Of a stretch of 64,000 nucleotides of DNA, positions 45,410-56,479 are shown one piece after another. Below the pieces are notes generated by a model. It saw only the letters and a program-made list of their open reading frames with translations, was not told where the DNA came from and searched no databases. This stretch comes from Pomphorhynchus laevis (Eukaryota; Acanthocephala; Palaeacanthocephala; Echinorhynchida; Pomphorhynchidae): positions 186,001 through 250,000 of the forward strand of contig WNNJ02001668.1 of assembly GCA_012934845.2 (NCBI GenBank), given 5' to 3'. The translations under genes were made by a program, and so were the position numbers. The stretch's first letter is position 1, and each line of letters opens with the position of its first letter.

Positions 45410-48330
45410 TCAACACTGATTGATGTTCGAGCAGTCATGAATCCACTTCCTCACTTGAAGTTTAAAATGTGAATAGCTGGAGACACAAGCAATTTCCTCA
45501 GGTAGTGCATTCCAAATGTTAATTACACGGTGGGAGTGTCTCATTATTCGATGATTTTTACCAGGAGGAAATTTATAGAGGGTTAGGCGATGTCTACGAC
45601 AATTTGTAGTTCTGAACTTTATAACATTTGTGGAATATCCTTCAAAAAATTTGACAAATGCCCACATTGCCAAGGCTAACAAGGATAATCAGTCCTCATA
45701 CGAATAAGAATTATTAAAGCAAATTCGATACCCACAACGAAGCACTGATTCAAGATCGGTAATTTTTTTAGTACGTGGAAAAGCAGCTTGAATGCAATAC
45801 TCAAGATGTGGACGAACCAAAGAACAATAAAGTAGTTTGAAGACAAAAGGATTCATTCTCGAGAAGCAATTTTTGATGCAATGCATGGCTCAATCTGCCT
45901 TACTGTGAGCAAAGTCAGTATTCAAACGTGTTTTTAGTGTCTTGTGTATTATTACACCCAGATCCTTTTGTTCCGACAATAGTAAGTATCTTTACTCCAA
46001 TGTGGTAACTATGATCGATCACAATGCTACCTAATCTCATACATACGCATTTACTTATATTTAACTTCATCTGCGTTGCTTCACTCCATTCATAAATGCG
46101 GTCAAGGTCGTTCTGTAACAGTTTAGCATCCAGTTTACTATCTCTAATGCACCGTTTTACATCATCGGCAAAGGCTAAGCATGGGTTTTAGATACGTAAT
46201 AATAAGTCATTTAGAAATGTGATAAAAAGAAGAGGACCCAATACCGTACCCTGAGGGACTCAACAATTTACATATCTTATAGTGGAAATGTGGCTCCCTA
46301 CTCTAACTTTGTAGAAACGTCGACTAAGGAATTCCCGAACCCAATTGCAGATGATACAAGGTACACCATAGTAATATAGCAAATTAATTAGACATAAGTG
46401 CGGAATTTGATCGAATGCCTTTGAAAAATCTAAGAATATAACGCCAACGTATTTACCTAAGCTAGTCGCCTCAGTCCACAGTTCACGGGCTGATAACAGG
46501 TTAGTAAGACACGACCGCTTGGAACGAAAACCGTACTGTGAATTTGTAATAATCCTGTGATCATCTAAATGATGCAAAATTCTACGGGCAATCAATCTCT
46601 CCATAACTTTACATACGGAACTTGTTAGGCTTATAGGTCTATAGTCTAAGCAAGATGACGGTATCGATTTCTTTGGAATTGGGACAATAATTGCAGACTT
46701 CCACGAATTAGGAACCTATGACTTGGAAATACTGGATTGGAAGAGTTTGGCAATATATGGAGCAATATATGAAGACAGTTTTTAGAAGGAACAGAGAAAT
46801 GCCATCTGGGCCTGTTGAGCTATGGGGATCAAGATTTCTTAAGTACGCATCAACTTCACTGGAATATATTTTAGAAGTTGTTGATCGTTGTGGAATAGCT
46901 CCCAATCTCTAATTAATATCAGTTTTCACATAATCATCATACGGAAGAGAAAAGCCCGAAGTTAGAGTTTCAGGAATTTCAATTTTATTAGTCAATACAC
47001 CATTCACTGTTTTAATAGAATTGATTAGAGAATGAATAATTCTATTGGGTCGAACATATGCCCAAAACTGTTTAGGCTGTTCCCAAGCCTGAATCGCAAT
47101 AAGGACTTCGAACTCATTCCGATTTCTCGGTTTTAGCCTTGTACATAAGTTTCGTATTACTCTATATGAGGAATTAGATTCGAATCTGAACGTGACATGT
47201 GCCAAAGGTGATTACGAGTTTTCAACATAAGCTTCAGATCTTTATCAAACCAAGCGGTAAATTTAGATTGTGAAGAAATTGCACGTGTTGGAGGGAATGT
47301 TTCTAAATATTCATTATATAATCCAAAATCTGATTAAGTAGATCCTTATCTTCACCTATCACGCGAAGTGGATAAAGCTTACTAAAATTTAAAATGTCTT
47401 CAATTTTGACCTTTTAACAATGACACTTAAATACTTTCTCACAATTACTAAAGAAATGAATGCTATGAGTAGACGCTAAAACGAGTACACAATGATCACT
47501 GCTACCGATAGGTGGCAGATAACTAACTCTATATGCCACTGATACATTTGGTAAATGCTAAATAGAGCCCGGCCTTAACGAACTACATGTAGGTTTGTAT
47601 ATATGATGAATTAGAAGCAGTTCAGCAACTAGGAATTCGGATAAATCCTGTTCATCAATGCTACCTTCAGTGAAGAGAGAGATTCTGACCAGTTTGATTT
47701 TGGTAGACTGAAATTGCCAACGAGTATAAGATGTTTGCTAATGCACAAAGAGCTCAACAGTTGCTTTAAAGCATCAAAATTTATTGAAACTGATAGGGAC
47801 CGATATATAACGCAAATATTAAGACTGACGGACTTACAGTTAGCATAAAAACACAAACTCTTAAACGATCCATATTCGTCACATTGAGATGATATTTGAT
47901 ATAATGAAATTGTTGCGAGTTTACGAAGCAACTCCATCTCCACACTTACCAGATATTCGATCAGCTCGTAGCAGCTGATAACTGGAATGCTAATAAGGGT
48001 AACCAGGATTCAGTTATCCAGAAAAAATCGTACGAATGTGACAGAATATGTTGCTTAAGTTCTACGACCTTGATTTATCAAACTACGGAAATTCGAATAA
48101 CCGATTGACCAATGCCGTGAAACATTACTAACAATATCTGTTTGTTGTTTCGCCTCAAAAATACCTTCGAATGAAACCAGGCATTCTAACAGAGGACACA
48201 TTTCTCGACTGCTACTGCTTGAAGAAACTATCGGGAGATACACAATCCGACCAGGTTGTAAAAATTCGTTGTTAGTTTTGCTCATAAATGCTTCATCGAA
48301 ACCAATCGAACTGTCGGCCGCCATTTCACA
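45410..48330 (-). mobile_element. DFSKAFD-type non-LTR retrotransposon, nearly full order (copy I)
   Basis: Minus strand, high to low. An unknown 5' frame (48324-48055, MAADSSIGFDEAFMSKT) comes first. Endonuclease remnant 47943-47629 has VGNFSLPKSNWS in place of GDFN. The linker is 47205-46909 (FWAYVRPNR). RT start 46905-46708 has SSTGPDGISLFLLK, and RT 46604-46260 has QYGFRSKRSCLTNLL and FLDFSKAFDQIPH. AFADDVKRCI follows at about 46175-46140, with IYEWSEATQMKLNISKC and VRPHLEYCIQAAFP (45889-45689). The end is HRVINIWNALPEE (45545-45480), stopping at 45410. All modules are present in order but in several frames. This is the best copy of this clade. Confidence 0.82.
46260..46604 (-). pseudogene. 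RT palm of copy I
   Basis: 114-codon frame with ERLIARRILHHL, SQYGFRSKRSCLTNLL and VIFLDFSKAFDQIPH, i.e. RT motifs 1 to A, and RVGSHIS before the lost PQGS. The catalytic FADD lies downstream in another frame (about 46160). Confidence 0.75.
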
Positions 48331-48424
48331 ACGCGAAAATTTCGAACAAAAATGTAAACTACACCACTAGCTAAACGACTTTTCAATTCTTCATTTGCTT
48401 TCCTAAGCTTCATATGGTCCTTTA

Positions 48425-48976
48425 ATGCGAGATCGCGAAAAGAATACGTGTATTGGTTCCCTTCAATCGATATCTATTAGCATCATTAAACGATCTTTTG
48501 GATCACTAGAGGCATGTAGCTTCAGAATAATATACAAGGCCCTCATCGAATCTCGAATGCTATACGCATCTCCCGCAGCGTATCCACATCTGTGCAAGAA
48601 CATTGTGGCTTACGAATCAATTCTCCGGTCGGCTACTCGTCTTGTTCCCACTGTCAAAGACCTGCCGTTTGACCAGAAGTTAGAAATCCTAGGTGTTTCA
48701 ACGGTTTGTGAAAGTTTGGTAAAAGCTGATCTTATGCTGGTATGGAGGGCAATTTTATCGCTCACTCATCCCCTCAACTTCATGTTTTGCCTACGCAACT
48801 CCGAGAAATTACGTGGACATCGACTAACGCTCAAACATCGTAGAAAAGTCCATCGACACTATCAGGATATCAGAGATCGAGTAATAAACAGTTGGAACAG
48901 ACTCCCGTCATCTGCAATTGAATGCCGGAACATCCGAGAATTTCGGCGTGCGCTGAAGAGTGTATCGCTCTCATAG
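48425..48976 (+). mobile_element. Non-LTR RT C-terminal fragment, open 183 codons
   Basis: Plus strand. SIIKRSFGSLEACSFRIIYK, then LIESRMLYASPAAYPHL, LRSATRLVP, LRGHRLTLKHRR and RDRVINSWNRLPSSAIE form the post-RT domain of DFSKAFD-type elements (LGxIKRxF ... ALVRPxLEY ... RxxxxVxxWNxLP). It is unbroken from 48425 to the stop at 48976, so it decayed less than its neighbours. The RT upstream is absent; the fragment begins where copy I on the other strand ends. Confidence 0.72.
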
Positions 48977-49439
48977 GAAGTCGAACCTGATTTGGATTTT
49001 TTTTGTTTTACTGACATTGTACTTTTTTTACATTGAGATCCAGCCAAACGAGCCACCGCTCATCGGCTGTTGTATACTAATAATATCCACGCTTTAATAA
49101 GATATTGGCATGATAAATAGAGATCATTACGACCTTCAATAGTCGAGGCTTATCAGTTAATTTCTTTCCTAATCTAAACACCTTGCGTAGGTTCAAACAA
49201 CTTGCAATCTCCTCGTAATCTTTCTGCAAAGCTGAGAAAAAATGTCGCGTAATCTATCAACATCGTGATTTTATCCTTGGGAATTTTCTACGGTTGATTA
49301 TGGGTTGATTTCTACGATAGGTTGCAATAATTGATATTGTAAATATTTCGAAGCGTGATTTTAATAGTTATTATTATCAATGGACAACAAAGTGAGCAGC
49401 AATGCTCATTACAAGTTGTGTCATAATCAGAAAAAGTAA

Positions 49440-50290
49440 ATGTAGATGGTATTTGCTATTGTTTATATGACCTCTGACTCGGTCTTCGTATTCAAAAAGG
49501 GATCTTCCTCCAGATTTCGTTTAAAATAAGCCAGATTCGAGGATGCAACTGTTGAGTCAGCAATGTGGTTCCGATTATTAACGATTCGCTGGAATTATAG
49601 GGATGTTCGTTTGTAGCGTAATCGTTATGTTTTTAGCATGAACCGATGACCACGAAGTGAGGTTATTCACGCGTATACATTAGTGATCTGAGTGCATGGC
49701 GATTGTCGTGTAAAATCTGCCAGGCTAGGCACAGGTCTGCCTTGTCTCGCAGATATCGAAGTGATCTCATTCCCAAACTCGAGAGCCGATCCTGTTATTC
49801 CATATGTCTAACCTCTTTTACCATTTTAGTTGCTGATCGGAAGATATACTCTATATTATTGCGTTCTTGTAAGGTGATTGGGTAACAGGCCGGCAAGCAT
49901 ATAGGAGGATGATCAAAATAAGTGCTTGTGAGATAGTTTTGAAGCGTGAGATGTAAATATAAACAAAAGCTAGGCGGATCAGGCACTTCAGTGTCAGTAT
50001 GTAAATGTGTCGATAAGTTAGAACATACATAAACACCTAAATCCTTGTATGAGTTTGTCCTAAGAATAACACTTTTGTTTATATGATAAATATGAGCTGA
50101 CTCGGCCGGACGTCTTAATATGCAAATGTAGGGCATACTTTTTCAAATTGAATTTTAAGCCGTTCAAAATCAACTAATCATTTATGGTGTTAATATCATT
50201 CTGCAATATGTCTACATCTGGGTCCAAAAATATGGGACGCCAGATTTTTAAATCATCAGCATAGAGAACAGCACATGAATAGTTATTTTA
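49440..50290 (-). mobile_element. Non-LTR RT 3' half (YADDLKIW type)
   Basis: Minus strand. LYADDLKIWRPIF near 50275-50235, then a thumb piece, KDLGVYVCSNLSTHLH near 50040-49990, and a region where the ANxxLGxIKR block is lost. ERNNIEYIFRSATKMVKEVR (minus end) near 49870-49810 follows, then the LRYLRDKADL-type segment and FQRIVNNRNHIADSTVASS near 49590-49530. Several frames. The copy lacks fingers and endonuclease. Confidence 0.65.
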
Positions 50291-50354
50291 ACAGCACATG
50301 AATAGTTATTTTAACAGCACATTTCATTTGCTATTGTTTAATAGCAAATGAAAT
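50268..50354. repeat. Two 23-base direct repeats followed by a 15-base-arm palindrome
   Basis: The unit starting ACAGCACATGAATAG occurs at 50268-50290 and 50291-50313. Next comes a perfect inverted repeat, arms 50321-50335 and 50340-50354, loop GTTT. It marks the 5' break of the retroelement fragment and may be an insertion scar. Confidence 0.8.
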
Positions 50355-51780
50355 TAACGTTTCGTGAGGTTTCTTTGTGGATTGTACATTTTCAAGTGTT
50401 TAACACAAAGACTAATTATACATATCGATAAGTTGGTCAAATAATATAAATTAAAAGAAATAATTCTTAATTTTAATAGTAATTTGTGTGAAATGTCTGT
50501 AAATTAATAAAATTATATGATTTGCTGATTTAAAATAATACTAAATAATTAAAATAATATTTTTTTAGAAGTTGACGAGCGAGGGAACATAATCTATTCA
50601 ATGAATTTTCGATTGCAACTGTATTCATCACCAGATTGTATGCAGTTATAAGTAAAGAATTTTTAATCCAGTCAAAAAAATCTTAAAAAAATTAAGAAAA
50701 TGATAATTAAAATAAATAAAATAGATATTTTGTATTTCACCAATTTTCGACTATTGTGATAGTTCTTTTGATGCCATCAAATTTTAAGAGTGATTTTCGT
50801 GAAATTTAGCATTGATTGCAATATCGCTAAATCTACAACATCAAAATAGTAAAGGTTACCAGAAGGGAATTATACACTTTGGAAATTATAAATTAAAAAT
50901 AACTTTGTCCAAACATTTGGTTTGGGCAGCATCAAGCGATGTATTCGTAAATTAAAGTTGTGAATTTTAATGACATTATAAGTAAAGCCATCGTTTAGTT
51001 AAACTAGAGGTAATGCAAAGCTTAGAGTTCAGCTCTAATATGATAGATAAAATCATAAACGAGGTTAACTGGAAACCCTATTCGATATCATTGTGCAATC
51101 AAGATTTACATATCAAGGGTGTCCAACTCAATCATTCCTCTCGTCATTCAAAAGCTCGGTTGTAAGCTCTAGATAACTCGTAATTAATGCACATTACAGT
51201 TTAATAGTAACGTTTTAATTACAATGGAATAATTACAGTTTTAATTTAAACGTACTGGAAAATGCTTTAAAGTAAAATTTAGTCAGCATTATGATTAAAA
51301 AAAGGCATTCCATTTTATGAATGACACAAAGTGACACGTATTTACTATAGATTAACGAGGGATGATATCTATGTTCAAACTTAAACACTAAAATCAGTAT
51401 GTTGTGCGAAATATTTGAACTAAAATCCTAAAACTATATTGCAAATATTTTAACTAAATATTAGCACTAAAATCAGCATGTTATGCAAAATATTTGAGTA
51501 ATTTTCTATAATGGAATATTTTAAACTACTATCAGTTTCATAGACTAATAGATATTTGACAAACGAATTCATCTTCAAAGTTATCGCAGATCGGCCATTG
51601 ATTTATCAACTGCAGTCAAAATTGTTTTCGATAGTTTTGGGGATCTCTCCTGCTTACTATCCGTGAATGATAGACGAGAAACTCGTGGGCATGTATGGAA
51701 ATTTAAAAAGCCTATATTATTATTAGTGGCGTCCGAACCTCGTAGCTTTACCAAAGTGTACAGCCAGCGATGCAATAATA
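50355..51780. other. AT-rich spacer, no gene seen
   Basis: No retroelement motif, host exon or RNA gene recognised. Short A/T-rich imperfect repeats occur near 51410-51500 (the phrase ACTAAAATCAG.ATGTT twice). An 82-codon minus-strand open stretch at 51581-51829 has no family features. Confidence 0.4.
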
Positions 51781-51847
51781 TCCACTTTAATTTCTTTTTT
51801 ACAGTACTGTTGCTCGTGGTAGCTCCCACGAAAAGGATGCGCTAAAA

Positions 51848-54300
51848 TTGGCTGTGTTATTCTCTAAGTTGGTCATGCAGAATACTGGATCTAGAAAAAT
51901 ATCCCATATCCGAAAAGCTCTTGAACGACGCCTTTATATGTGGCAGCAGAATAAAGCTGTAGAGTTATTTGACGAAGCACGAATTTTGCAGGTGAATCTT
52001 GAAAAACAGATCGGTACACCGCGATCTGAAGACCGGAATAAGCGGTTTATTCGATTGATAAAATCTGGTCCGGTCAAATCGGCGGTATCTATTCTAAATG
52101 ATGATCGATCATTGGGTACAGTGGATGCTTTATCCGAAATCGATGGCGTTACGGTTGACAGAGATCCTAGAGAAGTTGCACCCCGAATCTCATGATTCAA
52201 TACTGGATGTAATGATATGTGATGTTTTTCCAGGTGCAGCCGAACCACCCTGCTCGTTTTACGGTGCTCGACGAAGATATCATCATTCGGGCAGCAAAAA
52301 ACTACTGGGAGTGCTGGTTCATCTGGATTAGATGCCAGATCCTGGAAAGCTATGCTGACCAGTTTTGGGTCTCACTCCCGAATGCTCGCGAATGCGTTGG
52401 CTAAGTTTACAGTTAGGGTTGCATCAAACAACATAGATCATGGAGTACTGACGCTTTTACGGCATGCCGTCTTAGCAACAGAGCATTAACACTCAGTCAA
52501 CACAGTCAACAGAGCACTCGTCAACAGAGCACTCCTTAACATTCATCAACACAGTCAACAGAGCATTAACACTACGAAACATTAATCAAATATGCCCTTC
52601 ACTACAATTCATTCCGAAAAATTACTATCTGCATGATGCTGAACTTCTGATTGACGATGATATACTGTGGTCACGCGAAGGCTTCACACATGGAGATTCG
52701 TTGGCAATGTTAGCATATGCTGCCGCAACGATTCCCCTTATTAGGTCGCTTAAAGCTAAAGTCCCTGAAGTTCTTCACCACTCGTATGCAGATGATGCTA
52801 CCTGCATTGGAAATCTAAGTAGTATTAGATTAGTGTGTCAGGAAATTACAAGCATTGGACAAGGCTACGGATTTAAGACAAATGCCTCAAAATGCAAGCT
52901 ATTGGTTCATCCAAAGATTGAAAAAGATGCCTTGTTAGCATTCGAAGGCACATGAGTCATTGTGACAAGTACAGGATCTGAAGTGTTGGGATCCCCGATT
53001 GAAGCGGATGACTATGTTGCTGAGGTGATTGAGGAAAATGTAAAGGTGTGGGTTTCGGATGTTGGGAAACTAGCGAATATAGCAGAAATAGATGCATAGG
53101 TAGCATATTCGGCATTTACAAAGACCCTGCAATTCAGATGGTTGTATGTGATGCGTACGTGTCCACTGGCACCAACTCACTTTACGATATTAAGCGATGC
53201 AATTCAAAAAGAACTGATTCCAAAAATACTGGGTAAAGTGTCAACTTCATCAGAGGAGGAAGTCATTTATGGGCTGCCATTGAGAGATGAAGGACTCGGA
53301 ATCCGCGACCCTACTATCGGCACATCACTGGAATACTAGAGGTCACTCAGAATTTGTCAGCCATTTCTGACAGGCAGAAGTGCTGAAGAATGTTTTGAAG
53401 AGGAACATTCTATATTTTAATCTTTAAGAGATGAAGAAAGTATCAAGGTAAAGTAAAAGTTAAGTACTATGCAAGACAAGCTATCTCTTGAAGTTAGAGT
53501 CGCGTTAAAATTTGGCAGTGAGAAGGGTGCATCATCATGGCTGTGTATGCCCTATCTGGACGATAAAGAAAGTTGCATGAGCTGCAGAGAGTTTCGAGAC
53601 GCGATATCAGTGCGATATAACCGACTGCCGTCAGACAGCTTCACCGTGTACTCATATGGAGAGACATTGAGCATGTCACGTGCACTGTCCTTTCCAACTG
53701 GGGGACTTCCCATGATTAGGCATAATATAATTCGAGATATTATTGCCGAAACGTAAACCGAGATCTGCCATGATGTTGGAGTAGAGCCTGTTCTACAACC
53801 GGTTCATCCAAATATTATCTTTGAAGTTGGGACTACCACAAGTGATCATGATGCGCGATTGGATGTGGTTGTTGAGTGGTTTGTTTGGCACACGTCTGGA
53901 GCGGTCATTTTTGGACATTTGCATATTCAATACATTAGCTCCTTCAAATGCCAGTACCGTATCATCGTACAAATATAATGCAAGATGGAAATCAAGGAAA
54001 TATATTGAAAGGGTACAACTTGTCGAACGCTCGTCTTTCGTTCCGTTCATTATGGTATCAGTTGGGGGAATGGGAACTCAGGCTACTGCGGTTCTGAAGA
54101 CCATCGCAAAGAAACTGGCAGACAAGCACAATGATCAGTACTCTGTTTGTATGGCAAGGATCAGATCTCGTCTATCCATGTCACTGGCCAAATCTGCTTC
54201 GATGTGCTTAAGAGCAAGCCGCTCTACGTATCGTCGCCCGGATAGAATGGTTAACACTATCATCTCGTCAGATAGGTGATGGGCCGATCGCAATCCACGG
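51848..54300 (+). mobile_element. Non-LTR element with restriction-like endonuclease (copy 2)
   Basis: Plus strand, most of one element. N-terminal helical segment SRKISHIRKALERRLYMWQ then KRFIRLIKSGPVKSAVSILND (51890-52120). RT start near 52235-52400 (EDIIIRAAKN). RT palm GDSLAMLAYAA and LHHSYADDATCIGNL (52690-52815), then GYGFKTNASKCKLLV. The next part matches the YxxFTxGL ... LPLRDEGLGIRDPTIG region (53100-53330). ASSWLCMPYLDD leads into the knuckle, which has lost two Cys (YGETLSMSRALSFPTGG), and then IRHNIIRD (53460-53750). EICHDVGVEPVLQP and DARLDVVVEWF (53765-53880) give the PD-(D/E)XK-like acidic residue, and the end is MARIRSRLSMSLAKSA. About six frameshifts. The element class (R2/R4/NeSL-like) is inferred from RT plus knuckle plus nuclease order. 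Confidence 0.7.
52701..52955 (+). pseudogene. RT palm of the restriction-like-endonuclease element
   Basis: Open for 84 codons: MAMLAYAAATIPLIRSL, then HHSYADDATCIGNLSSI with the catalytic YADD intact, and ASKCKLLVHPK. The block G-D-x-L-A-M before it (RT motif B region, at about 52690) takes the place of the PQGxxLSP pattern of other non-LTR elements. Confidence 0.7.
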
Positions 54301-54328
54301 ATACATAACAATAACAATGTGACATATT

Positions 54329-54354
54329 TTTTGAGGCCCATGTGGGCCTCAAAA
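54329..54354. repeat. Perfect 26-base palindrome
   Basis: Arms TTTTGAGGCCCA (54329-54340) and its complement (54343-54354) around TG. It is GC-rich in an AT-rich setting and lies between two retroelement fragments on opposite strands. Resembles a bidirectional terminator in form, but no such role is expected in an animal genome. Confidence 0.85.
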
Positions 54355-54490
54355 TTATGTATGATCAGGTCAGTGTCTGTTATGTCATCAACTGTCCTCA
54401 ATATCTTTAATTCATCTACGTAGATAATTGAGTAGCTACTAGATAATGCACCAGGAGGATCGTTTATACAAACATTAGACAACAAGGGAT
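54355..54490 (-). mobile_element. Small non-LTR RT fragment
   Basis: Minus strand: NDPPGALSSSYSIIYVDELKILRTV, an NDLP...YADDLKI-type palm, with the YADD changed to YVDE. About 45 codons only; same clade as the copy at 49440. Confidence 0.55.
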
Positions 54491-54614
54491 TTGAAACTTA
54501 CATTCATTTTCCACTTTCATTGAAAACAAAGCATTTTGATATATTTATATATTTATGTGAAAAGTTGACTTAGGACATTTTAACTGATTTTCACTGAACA
54601 ACTGCTAATAAAAG

Positions 54615-55411
54615 CATGCCCAATTGAATCCTGATAAATTCAAATTATGTGGATCCTACCTCGATGCCTCGGCTTATAACCACCCTCCATATCATTATCT
54701 TTTAAAATTCTTCTATCGTTGATAATCTTGTTTTTCAGGATTCCATTACGACAACCGACTTTTGATTCAACCTTTATTTAGAGATATAGTACGCTTATCT
54801 ACCTTGATTATCAACAACCTTCGTCAAATTCGTAGATTGACCGATTTCTTTTTACGACCCTCAAATCTTCTCATTTTCTTAAGACTTGATTACTGTCTTA
54901 GTCAATTTTCCAACTCACATAAATCCAATCTTATTCCCCTACAACGCATCGTAAACGCAGCCGTCAGAATTCTTTTCCGTCTTCGTCGTTTTGATCATAC
55001 ACCCCACCATCTTGCTTCTATCAATTTGCCTACCATTTATTTTCGTGTTCAAATTCGTCTTCTTTTCATTGCTTTCCGTCTCATAAATTTTCATAACCTT
55101 CCTTTTTCAACCTTTTTTTCTTTATAATTCTCTCTCGTTTGCTGTTTCTTGTGTTCCCGTAATTCCCTTCTTTTACATGTCCCAAATCGACTCTACCTCT
55201 TTTGCCTTCCGCTCCTTCCTTGTGACTGTTCCTTTTTCTTGGAATCATCCGCTATCAGATAACTGATCAACCTCCCTGCCTTGCTTCAAATGCCTAATCT
55301 GATTCCATTTAAACAATTTATCTGCTTGATTTTTTCATTTTTTCTTTGTTAGTGGACGTGTAAGGGTGAAGCTGGGACGCATTTGCCACGTTAAATAAAT
55401 ATATTTCAACT
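54615..55411 (+). mobile_element. L2-like fragment, 3' third with tail
   Basis: Starts at the NPDKFKLCG motif (LNPEKSKIMW in copy B) and continues in an open 121-codon frame (54762-55127) with DYCLSQFSNSHKS, PLQRIVNAAVRILFRLRRFDHT. It ends in a tail with GTGGACGTGTAAGGG, GACGCATTTGCC and AAATAAATAT at about 55411. The stem is imperfect here. Its tail mixes features of the two subfamilies. Confidence 0.75.
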
Positions 55412-55689
55412 CATGGATACAATCAATATATATTAAAGATAATTGAAGCAATGCTCATTTTTTCATCACATTCACTTAATGATTTCAATGGCCGATTAAA
55501 TTGGATGAAACACAAAGAAAAGGTAATTGACTCGGCAGAGTATTCAACGTGTTCTATGAAATAGTCAGTGGATGACCGGACTTGTTCCGTAGGCAATAAC
55601 CCGAATAAATATAGAATGTTCTCGATGTTATAGTCAGACATTTCCTTTGCGTTCAGTCAGCTAAAAATCCGTTTTTACTTTTGACTAAG
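55412..55689. other. Spacer, no gene seen
   Basis: About 280 bases. A 72-codon minus-strand open stretch (55423-55641) shows no recognisable family. Confidence 0.3.
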
Positions 55690-56430
55690 CATCGTATAAA
55701 TCAATAGAAAGAATACTCACTTACGGAGCTACAAAAGTTTGGAATTGGAACAATGATCGCAAATTTCCAAACGTCAGGGACAATACCAGCAATAATACTA
55801 TTGCAAAATACCTCGGCCAGAAAAGGAGCTAAGAAATTAGATAATCTTTTGAGAAGAAACGGCGATATATCTTCAGGTCCCGAAGCACTAAATGGATTTC
55901 CCTTGGCGAGGATTATTTGGACTGCATCAACAGATACAGGAAATAAATTAACATTCTGTGATACCAATTTGAATAGGAAGGAAAATAATTCGATGAAAAT
56001 GATGAAGCAAGACTCTTGACAATATCAACGTTGTAGTTAGTACGTCTTCAGCTGTGTGCACGTATTTAATTTATTATTAAGAGTTCTGTTACGACCCATA
56101 TAGGACCAAGATACTTTAGGGCTTCGATTGATTTCATAGACGATTTTAGATTATTATCTATCGCCTTTTTAAAGCTTTTAATCTGGTACAAAGATATCTC
56201 CACTATTTATAATGGGCGTAGATACTATGTTGACAGCGAGATAACTTCTACAAGCTATTACGAACAATCGACAACTGTCTGAGCCCTAGATCTATCCATG
56301 CAAGTAGTCTAACAATTGATGAAATCACACGCATCGGAGCAATTTTATCAGTGAATTTTAAAGGTGATCATAAACAGTTTCCAGACGTAGACTACCTTAT
56401 TCTGGAAAGTGTAAGATAAGCTTGAATACT
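55690..56430 (-). mobile_element. DFSKAFD-type non-LTR fragment (copy J), RT start and linker
   Basis: Minus strand. Linker near 56430-56040 including SMKSIEALKYLGPIW, then 55967-55701 with VQIILAKGNPFSASGPEDI (S-GPD-I motif), SPFLLKRL, IIAGIVPDVWKFAIIVPI, the standard RT N-terminus. It stops at 55690 before the palm. Open for 88 codons. Confidence 0.7.
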
Positions 56431-56479
56431 AACTGATTTTTTTCTTCTCGAGATCGTTAGTTGGGTCATCGTCAATAAA

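Noticed and set aside
51581-51829. Possible small gene on the minus strand
   Set aside because: No recognisable domain, and it abuts the start of a retroelement on the other strand.
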